Origin: Arsenophonus sp046530765 | Lineage (GTDB): Bacteria; Pseudomonadota; Gammaproteobacteria; Enterobacterales; Enterobacteriaceae | Length of the DNA: 64,000 nucleotides | Assembly: GCA_046530765.1 (NCBI GenBank) | Contig: JBHEQS010000009.1 | Location: 1 to 64,000, forward strand | Direction: 5' to 3' | Shown here: positions 21,651 to 31,415 of the stretch, piece after piece | Numbering within the stretch: position 1 is the stretch's first letter | Layout of the letters: every line of letters begins with the position of its first letter | The notes under the pieces: model-generated | Seen by the model: the letters and a program-made list of their open reading frames with translations, nothing else | Databases searched by the model: none | What the model was told of the DNA's origin: nothing | Translations under genes and position numbers: made by a program

Positions 21651-22782
21651 TTATATATTAAATGTATTAATATAATCAATTATTAAAATTACAGTAATTT
21701 TAATAATTCCTTTGTAGCTTTGTAGATATAATAATTTTCCTTAATTAAAGTTTAATAAGTTAATTTTGATTTCATCTTATGTATAGATAGTGTTAAATAT
21801 GATTAAGAAACTATATTAATTTTATCAATATGTTGTTCAAAAAAGAAATTTAGTATGAAATTTATTAGATAAAAATTATTATCTTTTTTTTGTTTTTAAT
21901 ATGGCCAAATACATATACTGCCAAAACTATTATATACCATGTTTCTTATGCTATGTATGCAAAAAAAATAAATATTATATTTTGATAGAAAGTTAATTAG
22001 GATTACTATTTTATTATTAAAGTAAAATCTTATTTTGTCTTTATAAAAAGTTAGTCAATCGTATGCGATTGTTTAATGTAATTTAAGGATTTTTGTTATT
22101 TATCTATACAAAGATAAAAGAAAATAAAGCAATATATCAAAAGTAATCTTAAAAATTCCAAGATTAAATTGATCTTGGAAACGGTTTCTTTTTAGCTTTA
22201 TTCAATAAAAGATGATAATATATTTAATATTTATAATACTAATTCATATTTTTTCGAAATTATAGTTGCTTATTTAATTCTTATTATAGCTATGTTAAAA
22301 TTTTCAATAAAAATCAACATTGTGTAATAGTTAATTAATAGGTTATCATCAGAATCAGTTTTAAAAAATATTTAAACAAAAACTCAAGTGCAAATATTAA
22401 ACTATTTTTAAAAATTAAAAACTCTTATAATAATGTTTTTTTACTAAATATTATGATGTTACTGACATATAATAAGTATAGTTTTATTTATAAACTAATT
22501 TTGTTTTTTATTACCATATAATTACCTAACTATCAATTTTTCAATAACTTTTAGTATTTCATTCTTAGTTATTAAATGTTTAATCTGTTAATTAAACATT
22601 CGTAATGGTAATATTTTTAGTTAGGTTAATTATTCATACGCATATATTTTTACTTTAATTGTTTTATTGCGTAGTAAGACTTACAGATTAATCAATAAAT
22701 TAATTTGCTTTACTTTTAATAAAATATGTCTCTATGTGTATCGTTTTGCGTATATCTTATCTCTTAAAGTTAAGGATTTTAA
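21651..22782. other. Intergenic region between divergent sitA and thrS
   Basis: No supported gene in 1.1 kb. It contains three stem-loops that stand out: CAATCG/CGATTG at 22056-22071, TTCCAAGAT/ATCTTGGAA at 22156-22180 followed by a T-rich tract, and AATGTTTAAT/ATTAAACATT at 22575-22600. The last 180 bases are the thrS leader. In E. coli this leader folds into tRNA-like arms for ThrRS autoregulation; I could not recognise that fold here. The thrS Shine-Dalgarno TTAAGGAT is clear. Confidence 0.5.
22156..22191 (+). terminator. Possible terminator-like hairpin
   Basis: A perfect 9-bp stem (22156-22164 with 22172-22180, seven-base loop) contains several G/C pairs. It is followed after a short ACGG by TTTCTTTTT. 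No gene on the plus strand ends here now, so it may be a leftover terminator of a lost gene. Confidence 0.35.
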
Positions 22783-24705
22783 ATGCCAATTATTACTCTT
22801 CCTGATAAAAGTCAGCGTCATTATGAGAATGCTATTTCTGTAATTGATATTGCAAATGACATTAGTTCAGGGCTAGCAAAAGCTTGTATAGCAGGTTTTG
22901 TTAATGGAAAACCTGTTGATGCAAATGATGTAATTAATAATGATGCTAAATTATCGATTATTACCAGTAAAGATCTTAAGGGTTTAGAGATTATTCGTCA
23001 CTCATGTGCACATTTGCTTGGCCACGCTATTAAGCAATTATGGCCAGCAGCTAAAATGGCAATTGGACCAATTATTGAGAATGGTTTTTATTATGACGTT
23101 GACATAAAACACAATTTAACACAGGAAGATTTAAAAAAAATTGATATACGTATGCACGAACTAGCTGCAAAAAATTATGATGTTTTAAAAAAGCTAGTTA
23201 GTTGGCAGGAGGCGAGAAATATTTTTTTTTCTAGGGGTGAGGATTATAAAGTTGAAATTTTAGATAAAAATATTAATAAAAATAATCGTCCTGGACTTTA
23301 TTATCATGAAGAGTATATTGATATGTGCCGTGGACCGCATGTACCTAATATGCGTTTTTGTCATTATTTTAAATTACAAAAAATATCTAGTGCTTATTGG
23401 CTAGGCAATAGCAATAATAAAATGCTACAAAGGATCTATGGAACAGCTTGGGCTAACGAAAAACAGTTATCTGCTTATCTATTACGTTTAGAAGAGGCGA
23501 CCAAACGAGATCATCGTAAGATAGGTAAAGAACTTGATCTTTATCATATGCAAAAAGAAGTTCCAGGCATGGCTTTTTGGCACAACGATGGTTGGATAAT
23601 ATTTCGAGAATTAGAAAGCTTTATACGTACTAAGTTAAATGAATACCAGTATCAAGAAGTAAGGGGTCCATTTATAATGGATCGCATTCTTTGGGAAAAA
23701 ACAGGTCACTTAGAAAACTATAAAGAAAATATGTTTATAACATCATCAGAAAATAGAGAGTATTGTATAAAGCCAATGAATTGCCCAGGACATGTGCAAA
23801 TATTTAAACAAGGATTAAAATCTTATAGAGATTTGCCATTGCGCATGGCAGAGTTTGGTAGCTGTCATCGCAATGAACCGTCGGGCGCTTTACATGGCTT
23901 AATGCGTGCCCGTAGCTTTACTCAAGATGATGCACATATTTTTTGCACAGATGATCAAATATTATCTGAAGTGAAAAATTGTATTAAAATGATTTACGAT
24001 GTTTATGCAACATTTGGTTTTAAAAAAATTTCTGTTAAGTTATCAACTCGACCAAAAAAACGTATAGGCACTGATGTTCAATGGGATCGTGCAGAAACTA
24101 ATCTTGCTAAGTCACTAGAGGAGATTGAATTTGATTATCAACCATGGGAAGGTGCATTTTATGGGCCTAAAATTGAGTTTACACTGTATGATTGTTTAGA
24201 TCGGGCTTGGCAATGTGGAACAATTCAACTTGATTTTTTATTACCTAGTCGTCTAGGTGCTTCCTATATAGATAAAAATAATGAACGACAGGTGCCAGCA
24301 ATGATCCATCGTGCTATTTTAGGGTCGCTTGAGCGTTTTATTGGAATTTTAACTGAACAATATGCTGGTTTTTTCCCAACTTGGTTGGCACCATTGCAAA
24401 TTATTATAATAAATATCACAGATGCACATGTTAATTTTGCGCAAAAAATAGCAGAAAAATTAGGTAATTTTGGTATTCGTACAAAATCTGACTTGAGAAA
24501 CGAAAAAATAGGCTTGAAAATCCGTGAGCATACTTTGCGTCGCGTTCCTTACATGTTAGTTTGTGGTGATAAAGAAGTTAAATTAAATAAAATATCTGTA
24601 AGAACTCGTAATGGTAAAAATTTAGGAATATTTGATATTACAGAATTTGCAGAAAGAGTGTTTGATGAAATTTGCACTCGTCGTATTTATCAAATGGAGG
24701 AATAA
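22783..24705 (+). CDS. thrS: Threonyl-tRNA synthetase
   Basis: Class II synthetase that charges tRNA-Thr, 640 residues against 642 in E. coli. Domains in order: TGS (1-60), the N2 editing domain with HSCAHLLGHA and the DMCRGPHVP motif that together carry zinc/editing residues, catalytic core (about 245-530) and anticodon-binding domain (about 535-640). The catalytic zinc ligands are in MNCPGH and later HRAI; RMAEFGSCHRNEPSG holds motif 2 and GSLERFIGILTE motif 3. All appear intact. It starts the thrS-infC-rpmI-rplT-pheST-ihfA block, with order as in E. coli. Three bases separate its stop from the infC AUU start, and the infC ribosome binding site is its last codons. Long T-runs (T9 at 23222-23230) remain in frame. 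Confidence 0.98.
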   Translation: MPIITLPDKSQRHYENAISVIDIANDISSGLAKACIAGFVNGKPVDANDVINNDAKLSIITSKDLKGLEIIRHSCAHLLGHAIKQLWPAAKMAIGPIIENGFYYDVDIKHNLTQEDLKKIDIRMHELAAKNYDVLKKLVSWQEARNIFFSRGEDYKVEILDKNINKNNRPGLYYHEEYIDMCRGPHVPNMRFCHYFKLQKISSAYWLGNSNNKMLQRIYGTAWANEKQLSAYLLRLEEATKRDHRKIGKELDLYHMQKEVPGMAFWHNDGWIIFRELESFIRTKLNEYQYQEVRGPFIMDRILWEKTGHLENYKENMFITSSENREYCIKPMNCPGHVQIFKQGLKSYRDLPLRMAEFGSCHRNEPSGALHGLMRARSFTQDDAHIFCTDDQILSEVKNCIKMIYDVYATFGFKKISVKLSTRPKKRIGTDVQWDRAETNLAKSLEEIEFDYQPWEGAFYGPKIEFTLYDCLDRAWQCGTIQLDFLLPSRLGASYIDKNNERQVPAMIHRAILGSLERFIGILTEQYAGFFPTWLAPLQIIIINITDAHVNFAQKIAEKLGNFGIRTKSDLRNEKIGLKIREHTLRRVPYMLVCGDKEVKLNKISVRTRNGKNLGIFDITEFAERVFDEICTRRIYQMEE

Positions 24706-24708
24706 GGT

Positions 24709-25248
24709 ATTAAAGGCGGAAAAAGAATTCAAATTGTACGCCCGAATCGCATAAATACGGATATTCGGGCTTCTGAACTTCGTTTAACTGGTTTATATGG
24801 TGAGCAAATTGGTATAGTTAGCTTAAAAGAAGCTCTTAAAAAAGCAGAGGAGTCTGGTGTTGATCTAGTTGAAATAAGCCCAAATGCTACACCACCAGTT
24901 TGTCGTATTATGAATTACGGAAAGTTTCTATATGAAAAGAGTAAATTGCTCAAAGAGCAGAAAAAGAAACAAAGAGTTATCCATGTAAAAGAAATTAAAT
25001 TCAGACCTAGTACAGATGAAAGTGATTATCATGTCAAATTACGAAACCTAATTCGCTTTTTAGATGATGGCAACAAAACAAAAATTACCTTACGATTTCG
25101 TGGGCGTGAGATGGTTCATAATCAAATTGGTATTGATATGCTTAATCGTATCAAAAACGATTTGGATAATATATCAATTGTTGAATCTTTTCCAACAAAG
25201 ATAGAAGGTCGCCAGATGATCATGTTGCTAGCACCAAAAAAAAAATAG
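24709..25248 (+). CDS. infC: Translation initiation factor IF-3 (AUU start)
   Basis: IF-3 binds the 30S subunit, prevents joining and checks the start codon and initiator tRNA. Reading from ATT 24709 gives 179 residues (E. coli 180) beginning M-KGGKRIQIVRPNRIN, which matches the E. coli N-terminus residue for residue at KGGKR and RPNRIN. The first in-frame ATG (24910) would remove the N-terminal domain and the SPNATPPVCRIMNYGKF linker region, so it cannot be the start. GGAGG at 24697-24700 and neighbouring bases lies eight bases before ATT. An AUU start allows IF-3 to limit its own synthesis in E. coli. The C-terminal domain (KEIKFRPSTDESDY, RFRGREM, FPTKIEGRQMIM) is complete. Confidence 0.95.
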   Translation: MKGGKRIQIVRPNRINTDIRASELRLTGLYGEQIGIVSLKEALKKAEESGVDLVEISPNATPPVCRIMNYGKFLYEKSKLLKEQKKKQRVIHVKEIKFRPSTDESDYHVKLRNLIRFLDDGNKTKITLRFRGREMVHNQIGIDMLNRIKNDLDNISIVESFPTKIEGRQMIMLLAPKKK

Positions 25249-25301
25249 TTAGGCAACAAAGTAATAATATTCTATTTTGAAATAAAAAAATCGCCTAGCT
25301 A
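25246..25301 (+). promoter_or_regulatory. Stem-loop between infC and rpmI, possible L20 control region
   Basis: TAGTTAGGC (25246-25254, beginning with the infC stop) pairs with GCCTAGCTA (25293-25301), nine pairs with one G-U. In E. coli, ribosomal protein L20 represses rpmI-rplT translation through structures formed between the infC end and the rpmI start. This G+C-bearing stem at the same place may be a remnant of that control. The RNA pairing is seen; the L20 link is inference. Confidence 0.3.
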
Positions 25302-25337
25302 GTTATTATGATTAATAATGCAAAGTGGATATTTAAA

Positions 25338-25535
25338 ATGATAAAAATTAAAACAGTACGTGGTGCGGCTAAACGCTTTAAAAAAACTGCCAATGGTGGT
25401 TTTAAGCATAAACATGCTAACCTTCGTCACATTTTAACTAAAAAGTCAACTAAACGTAAGAGACATTTGCGACAAAATACTATGATTTCTAAAAGTAATC
25501 TATGTTTTGTAGTCTCCTGTTTACCATACGCATAA
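25338..25535 (+). CDS. rpmI: 50S ribosomal protein L35
   Basis: L35, a small basic protein of the large ribosomal subunit. From ATG 25338 it is 65 residues, exactly the E. coli length, starting M-IKIKTVRGAAKRFKKT and ending SCLPYA (E. coli ACLPYA). An in-frame ATG ten codons upstream (25308) opens the frame but adds residues absent from the family, so I start at 25338. It is followed by rplT after 55 bases. Confidence 0.96.
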   Translation: MIKIKTVRGAAKRFKKTANGGFKHKHANLRHILTKKSTKRKRHLRQNTMISKSNLCFVVSCLPYA

Positions 25536-25590
25536 GTTTAAATCTTTAGTTTAATGTTATCGATTTAATTCGAAGTGATAGGAGAAATAT

Positions 25591-25947
25591 ATGGCTCACG
25601 TAAAACGTGGTGTAACTGCCAGTGCACGCCATAAAAAAATATTGAAGCAAGCAAAAGGTTACTATGGTGCCCGTTCCCGCGTTTATCGTGTTGCTTTTCA
25701 GGCGGTAATTAAAGCAGGTCAGTATGCTTATCGAGACCGCCGTCATCGTAAACGCAAGATCCGTCAATTGTGGATAACACGTATTAATGCTGCTGCTAGA
25801 CAGAATGGTTTATCTTATAGTTGTTTTATTAATGGTTTAAAGAAGGCATCAATTAAAATTGATAGGAAAATCTTATCTGATATTGCTATCTTTGATAAAA
25901 TTGCATTTGCAGAATTAGTTAAAAGATCAAAAATATCATTGGTTTAA
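25591..25947 (+). CDS. rplT: 50S ribosomal protein L20
   Basis: L20 is essential for early assembly of the 50S subunit and in E. coli also represses its own operon. It has 118 residues, the same as E. coli (counting Met). The N-terminus ARVKRGVTARARHKK-type motif is present as AHVKRGVTASARHKK, followed by AKGYYGARSRVYRVA and the RRHRKRKIRQLWI basic helix. A strong AGGAG precedes the ATG by six bases. A minus-strand frame inside it is a shadow. Confidence 0.98.
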   Translation: MAHVKRGVTASARHKKILKQAKGYYGARSRVYRVAFQAVIKAGQYAYRDRRHRKRKIRQLWITRINAAARQNGLSYSCFINGLKKASIKIDRKILSDIAIFDKIAFAELVKRSKISLV

Positions 25948-26216
25948 ATTTGTTAAATTGATATAATTTATTAACAATCTCTATTGGTAAAATGAAAAAA
26001 CACATTATTTTATAAATAAAAATTATTTTACAAATATTAATTTAAAATATGAAAATTATTTTTGTTTCTTTATTTATTTTATAAGTAAAGTTTATTGATT
26101 TCGTGTATTTTAGAAGATAAATGTAAGTTTACAAAGAGTATTTATTTGAGATTGAGAGACTTTTTATAATTATTAAATTTTATTTTAATAATAATTATAG
26201 AAAATGGTGAGAAATA

Positions 26217-27206
26217 GTGATAATACCAAATATAGTTGAGTTGGTTATACAGGCAAAAATAGCCATAAAAAACGCTCATGATATTACAGAGTTAGATTTA
26301 GTGCGTGTTAAATTTTTGGGTAAAAAAAGTTATTTAACAACACAAATGTTAATGTTACATAAAATACCAAGAGAGCATAGGAGTGCAGCAGGATTAATTA
26401 TTAATCGCGCTAAACAAGAAGTTAATCATTCATTGAATATTCGCAAAGAGCAGTTAGAAACTTCTATATTAAATATTAGATTAGCAACAGAAAAAATAGA
26501 TGTTACATTGCCAGGTCGTCAAATTGAAAATGGCAGTTTTCATCCAGTAACACAAACAATTGATCACATTGAGGAGTTTTTTGCTAAACTTGGTTTTTCT
26601 GTTGTTTTTGGACCAGAAATAGAAGATAATTATTACAATTTTGATGCTTTAAATATCCCTCCTTACCATCCAGCTAGAGATTCACGTGATACTTTCTGGA
26701 TTGATGAAACTCGTCTGTTGCGCACACAAACTTCCAGTGTTCAAATTCGTGCTATTAAAGGCAAACAGCCGCCTATTCGTATTATTGCACCAGGTCGTGT
26801 ATACAGAAATGATTATGATCAAACTCATACACCAATGTTCCATCAAATAGAAGGCTTAATTATTGATTTCAATATAAGTTTTAGCAATTTAAAATGCACA
26901 CTGCATAATTTTTTAAATAGTTTTTTTAAAAAAAGCGTCAATATTCGCTTTAGGCCATCATATTTTCCATTTACTGAACCTTCTGCTGAAGTTGATGTGA
27001 TTGATAAAAATGGTAAATGGTTAGAAGTGTTAGGGTGTGGCATGGTGCATCCAAATGTATTACGGAATGTTTCTATTGATTCTAACTTATATTCTGGTTT
27101 TGCTTTTGGGATTGGGATAGAGCGATTAACAATGCTACGTTATGGTGTAACTGATTTACGTGTTTTTTTTGAAAATGATCTTCGTTTTCTTAAACAATTT
27201 AAATAA
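26217..27206 (+). CDS. pheS: Phenylalanyl-tRNA synthetase alpha subunit
   Basis: Catalytic subunit of the alpha2-beta2 PheRS, 329 residues against 327 in E. coli. An N-terminal coiled-coil arm (1-100) is followed by the class II core: motif 2 in APGRVYRNDYDQTHTPMFHQIEG, FRPSYFPFTEPSAEVDV, the GCGMVHPNVL loop and motif 3 GFAFGIGIERLTMLRYG. I use GTG 26217: GGTGAG lies about six bases upstream, and the next residues align with the E. coli start two positions later. The spacer of 269 bases from rplT corresponds to the E. coli pheM leader region; I find no convincing phenylalanine-rich leader. A T7A7 tract (26921-26934) lies inside the gene and is read in frame. Confidence 0.97.
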   Translation: MIIPNIVELVIQAKIAIKNAHDITELDLVRVKFLGKKSYLTTQMLMLHKIPREHRSAAGLIINRAKQEVNHSLNIRKEQLETSILNIRLATEKIDVTLPGRQIENGSFHPVTQTIDHIEEFFAKLGFSVVFGPEIEDNYYNFDALNIPPYHPARDSRDTFWIDETRLLRTQTSSVQIRAIKGKQPPIRIIAPGRVYRNDYDQTHTPMFHQIEGLIIDFNISFSNLKCTLHNFLNSFFKKSVNIRFRPSYFPFTEPSAEVDVIDKNGKWLEVLGCGMVHPNVLRNVSIDSNLYSGFAFGIGIERLTMLRYGVTDLRVFFENDLRFLKQFK

Positions 27207-27220
27207 GGAAGAAGTATCGG

Positions 27221-29608
27221 ATGAAATTGAGTGAATTTTGGTTACGCGAATTAGTTGATCCAAAAATAAGTAGCAAGGCTTTATTTGATCAAATGACAAT
27301 GGCTGGTTTTGAGATTGACAATGTTAAACATGTAGCTAGTCAATTTCATGGTGTGATAGTCGGTGAGATAGTTGAGTGTATTAAGAATCCTAATACAAGT
27401 TCATTGTGGTTAACAAAAATTAATATCGGTACTGAAAAATTACTAAATATTGTCTGTAGTGCGTCGAATTGTCGTCAAGGATTAAAAGTTGCTGTTGCAA
27501 TAAATAATACTATTTTACCAGATAATCTTAAAGTTAAAGCAACAAAAATGATCAGCGATTCATCTGACGGTATTCTTTGTTCTTATTCTGAGCTTGGAAT
27601 TTCTGATAATAATGCTAACATTGTTGAGCTACCTAAAGATGCAGATATTGGGATTGATATTTGTAATTACTTAAAACTTGATGACAATGTTTTCGAAGCA
27701 AATTCGACATCAAATCGTTCTGATTGTTTAAGTATTTTAGGTATTGCTCGTGATATTGCTGCCATGAATAATATTAAATTAAATATAATAAAGATTGAAC
27801 CTGTTAAAATTACAGATATTGGTGTTTTTCCTATTCGAGTTGAAGATCCTGAGGCATGCCCGTATTTTTCAGTGAGAATAATAAAAGGTATTGATGTTAC
27901 AATAAAAACTCCTTGGTGGATTAGAAAAAAAATACGATCTTGTGGAGTTAATGACATCAATCCTGTAATTGATGTCATTAACTTTGTGTTATTGGAGTTG
28001 GGTCAACCATTGCAGGCTTATGATTTTGATCGAATAAATGGAGAAATAGTTATTCGAATGGCTAAATATAATGAAACATTAGTTTTGCTTGATAATAATA
28101 AAGTAACTCTAAAGCAAGATACTTTAGTCATTGCTGATAAAAAAAATATATTAGGTATTGCAGGTATTTTAGTTGGTAAACATTCTAATATCAATAAAAA
28201 TACAAAAAATATTATATTAGAGAGCGCTTTTTTTAATCCATTATATATTATTGGTAGGGCGCGAAATTATGGTATTAATACTGAGTCTTCGCAGCGTTTT
28301 GAACGTGGCGTTGATCCAAAATTACAATATTATGCCATAGAACGTGCTACTAGATTAATAATTGAAATTTGTGGTGGCGCTGCTGGTAATATTGTTTATC
28401 TTAAGTATCAAGATTTCTTACCGAAAGATAAAGAAATAGTTATGACACGACAAAAACTTGATCGCTTAATTGGTTATACTATTCCAGACATTAATATTAC
28501 TAATATACTTCAGAATTTGGGTTGTAAAGTAATTAGTAAACAAAATAATTGGCAAGTTCTTCCTCCATCTTGGCGTTTTGATATAAAAATTGAAGAAGAT
28601 TTAATTGAAGAAGTGGTTCGTGTTTATGGGTATAGTAATATACCAAATATACCATTGCGTGCCGATTTATCAATAACTAAACATTTCGAGTCAGTTATTC
28701 CATTAAAACGAGCCAAAACTCTATTAATTGATCGTGGTTACAATGAAGTAATTACATACAGTTTTGTTGATTCCAGAATTCAATCATTACTACATCCAGA
28801 TTCTAACTCGATGATATTACCAAGCCCAATTTCATCTGATATGTCAGCAATGAGGCTTTCTTTGCTTCCAGGTTTATTGACCACAGTAATTTATAATAAA
28901 AATCGCCAACAAAATCGTATTAGATTGTTTGAAAGTGGATTGCGATTTGTGCCTGATATAACAGTAGAACACGATATTCGACAAGAATTGATGTTAGCTG
29001 GTTTAATTACTGGAAATCGACATGAAGAACATTGGTTGCAAGAAAAACGATCTGTTGATTTTTTTGATATAAAAGGTGATGTCGAAGCAATACTAGAGTT
29101 AACTAGAAATTTAGACAATATTTTTTATAAATCTCATTTTAACCCTGCACTTCACCCTGGTCAAAGTGCTGAAATTTATATGGATAATAATTATATTGGA
29201 TATGTAGGCGTCATTCATCCTGAATTAGAAAATAAGTTAGATTTAAATTGTAGAACATTAGTTTTTGAATTATTGTGGGATGCAATTTCTTATTATGTTA
29301 TTCCTAAAGCAAATATGATTTCACGTTTCCCAGCTAATCGACGAGATATTGCAGTTGTAGTGCCAGAGGAGGTAGCAACTGCAGATGTTTTGGCAGAATG
29401 CAAAAAAATTGGAATAAATAATATAGTTAGCATAAACTTGTTTGATGTGTATTGCGGTAAAAACATAGCAAAAGGTTATAAGAGCCTTGCCATTAGCTTA
29501 ATCTTGCAGGACGCAAATCGTACTCTGGAAGAAAAAGAAATTTCTGCAATTGTTGAGAAATGTGTTATTACGTTAAAACGGCGATTCCAAGCATCATTGA
29601 GGAACTAA
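27221..29608 (+). CDS. pheT: Phenylalanyl-tRNA synthetase beta subunit
   Basis: Beta subunit of PheRS, 795 residues, equal to E. coli. Domains in order: N-terminal B1, tRNA-binding OB fold (about 40-150), B3/B4 domain with the editing site (about 200-400), B5 (about 400-475), a degenerate class II core, and the C-terminal ferredoxin-like anticodon-binding domain (about 700-795; FPANRRDIAVVV and the ILQDANRTLEEKEI ending are typical). It starts 14 bases after pheS with an AAGGAAG Shine-Dalgarno. Its last codons carry the GAGGAAC ribosome binding site of ihfA. Other-frame stretches inside it are shadows. Confidence 0.98.
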   Translation: MKLSEFWLRELVDPKISSKALFDQMTMAGFEIDNVKHVASQFHGVIVGEIVECIKNPNTSSLWLTKINIGTEKLLNIVCSASNCRQGLKVAVAINNTILPDNLKVKATKMISDSSDGILCSYSELGISDNNANIVELPKDADIGIDICNYLKLDDNVFEANSTSNRSDCLSILGIARDIAAMNNIKLNIIKIEPVKITDIGVFPIRVEDPEACPYFSVRIIKGIDVTIKTPWWIRKKIRSCGVNDINPVIDVINFVLLELGQPLQAYDFDRINGEIVIRMAKYNETLVLLDNNKVTLKQDTLVIADKKNILGIAGILVGKHSNINKNTKNIILESAFFNPLYIIGRARNYGINTESSQRFERGVDPKLQYYAIERATRLIIEICGGAAGNIVYLKYQDFLPKDKEIVMTRQKLDRLIGYTIPDINITNILQNLGCKVISKQNNWQVLPPSWRFDIKIEEDLIEEVVRVYGYSNIPNIPLRADLSITKHFESVIPLKRAKTLLIDRGYNEVITYSFVDSRIQSLLHPDSNSMILPSPISSDMSAMRLSLLPGLLTTVIYNKNRQQNRIRLFESGLRFVPDITVEHDIRQELMLAGLITGNRHEEHWLQEKRSVDFFDIKGDVEAILELTRNLDNIFYKSHFNPALHPGQSAEIYMDNNYIGYVGVIHPELENKLDLNCRTLVFELLWDAISYYVIPKANMISRFPANRRDIAVVVPEEVATADVLAECKKIGINNIVSINLFDVYCGKNIAKGYKSLAISLILQDANRTLEEKEISAIVEKCVITLKRRFQASLRN

Positions 29609-29612
29609 ACCT

Positions 29613-29909
29613 ATGGCTCTTACAAAAGCTGAAATGTCAGAAAGTCTATTTAAAAAACTAGGCATAAATAAACGCGATGCAAAAGACCTAGTTGGATTTT
29701 TTTTTGAAGAAGTCCGTCGTTCATTAGAAAATGGCGAACAGGTAAAACTGTCAGGATTTGGTAATTTTGATCTGCGTGACAAAAATCAACGCCCAGGTCG
29801 AAATCCAAAGACTGGAGAAAATATTCCTATTACTGCTCGCAGAGTAGTGACTTTTCGATCAGGTCAAAAGTTAAAAAGTCTGGTTGAAAATATAAACAAT
29901 CATAAATAA
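29613..29909 (+). CDS. ihfA: Integration host factor subunit alpha
   Basis: The alpha subunit of the DNA-bending heterodimer IHF, 98 residues against 99 in E. coli and nearly identical: ALTKAEMSE at the start, NGEQVKLSGFGNFDLRDKNQRPGRNPKTGE with the minor-groove-intercalating proline in the beta arm, and TARRVVTFRSGQKLK. It begins four bases after pheT. Keeping IHF suggests that nucleoid structure or IHF-dependent sites still matter; ihfB is not in the window. It ends in a strong terminator. Confidence 0.98.
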   Translation: MALTKAEMSESLFKKLGINKRDAKDLVGFFFEEVRRSLENGEQVKLSGFGNFDLRDKNQRPGRNPKTGENIPITARRVVTFRSGQKLKSLVENINNHK

Positions 29910-29925
29910 TGAACAATTATATCCT

Positions 29926-29957
29926 AAAAGCCGCTTTAGCGGCTTTTATTATTTTTA
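29926..29957 (+). terminator. Rho-independent terminator after ihfA
   Basis: AAAAGCCGC (29926-29934), loop TTTA, GCGGCTTTT (29939-29947), then ATTATTTTTAT. This is the most G+C-rich hairpin in the window and closes the thrS-ihfA block. Confidence 0.93.
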
Positions 29958-31376
29958 TAAAAATAATAAAATGAAAATAATTTCATAAAAAAATTATTGT
30001 TAAGTCTAAAATAAAAATAAATAATTTTTAGCATAATTAATATAATATGTTTTTAAATACACTGATTTTATTATGAATTATTTTCTTATTAATAAAAATT
30101 TTTGAAAATTAATTTAGTTTGCTTGTATTTAATTTGTTTTTAAGAATTTATATTCTTAACAGAATTCTAACGCTAAGATATTTTTTTTATTTTATAATCG
30201 TTTTTTTGAGTTTGTAACTATAGTATTATAATTTTTTTATGTAAACTATCACAAAATTATATAATTTATTTTTTAAATAAAATATTTACACAAAAATAGA
30301 AATATAACATTTTAGTAATTTAGAATCTAAATTGATTAGTTTATATAATTACATTAATTTAATATATATAATAAATAATACATTCTTCGTTCTTAATGTA
30401 ATTAAGTTAAAAAAATTAATAACTAAAAACCGCTAACTTAATTATGTAATAACTTTTAAATTAAAATATCAAATACTGATTATTATAATATATAGTAATT
30501 TTTTTACTGCTATATTTAATTAAAGATAAAATAATATTAAAAATGTTTTATTTGATTAGTTTGATGCGTTGTGAAGTTAATTTTTATAATATGAACATAA
30601 GTTTTATAATTATTTAAACCATACTTACTATATAAATGATTAATTATTAGATAACGATACAAAAGTTTACCATTTTAGTATTTATAGTTTTTTGTATATT
30701 ATATATAATAATTATTTTACATTTTTGCAGTATTAAAAATAAACATCTTCTTCTACTTATAAATTTTAATGCTATTTTATAAACTTTCTTGTATCTTTTT
30801 TATTTAACTCAAATAATGTCATATTGACATACATTTTATATTTAGTAAAAATATGTTTTGACAAGTTAAATTTTATTGATTTTTTTTATTATTTATATTT
30901 TATTCATATCTTTTTATCATTTTAAAAAATAAATATAGATTTTATAATTTAGTTATTGATTATATGTATCTGGAATTACAAAATTTTAATTGATAATTTA
31001 GTTTTTTCTTATATGTAGATCAAATTATCTATAACAAAAATAAATAGTTTTTTTATTCTAAATAACTATTATACTTTTTTTAAAATATCCAATAGACCAT
31101 AATTATATATTAAATTTTGTATATTACAATTTAAGATAAATAAATGATCGACTATGTTATCTATATACTTAATTTTTAATTATTAACTCTAATTAAAAAT
31201 ATTTTTTACTTACAGAAAATAAATTAACTTTTTATAATCACAACTTTATTTTTCATAAAAATAACTAAAACAAATTATATATGCTCTACTAAATAATATC
31301 TATCTATAATTATTTTTATTTTAATTTGTACGAAAGTAGAAGTTTTTATAATAGTTACTTAGATAATATTTTAAAA

Positions 31377-31415
31377 AAAAATAAGTTTTAATAATTTTTA
31401 TTAAAACTTATTTTT
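31377..31415. repeat. Inverted repeat, 18-base arms
   Basis: Perfect arms 31377-31394 and 31398-31415 around TTT. As an RNA on the plus strand it would end in TTTTT, so it could act as an A/U-only terminator, though no gene ends nearby. Confidence 0.85.

Noticed and set aside
24910..25248. ATG 24910 as start of infC (112 residues)
   Set aside because: It would remove the conserved IF-3 N-terminal domain, which is encoded in frame from ATT 24709.
26049..26084. Possible pheM leader peptide (MKIIFVSLFIL) between rplT and pheS
   Set aside because: Only two phenylalanines, no clear attenuator with a U-run after it, and such short Phe/Ile frames are common in A/T-rich DNA.
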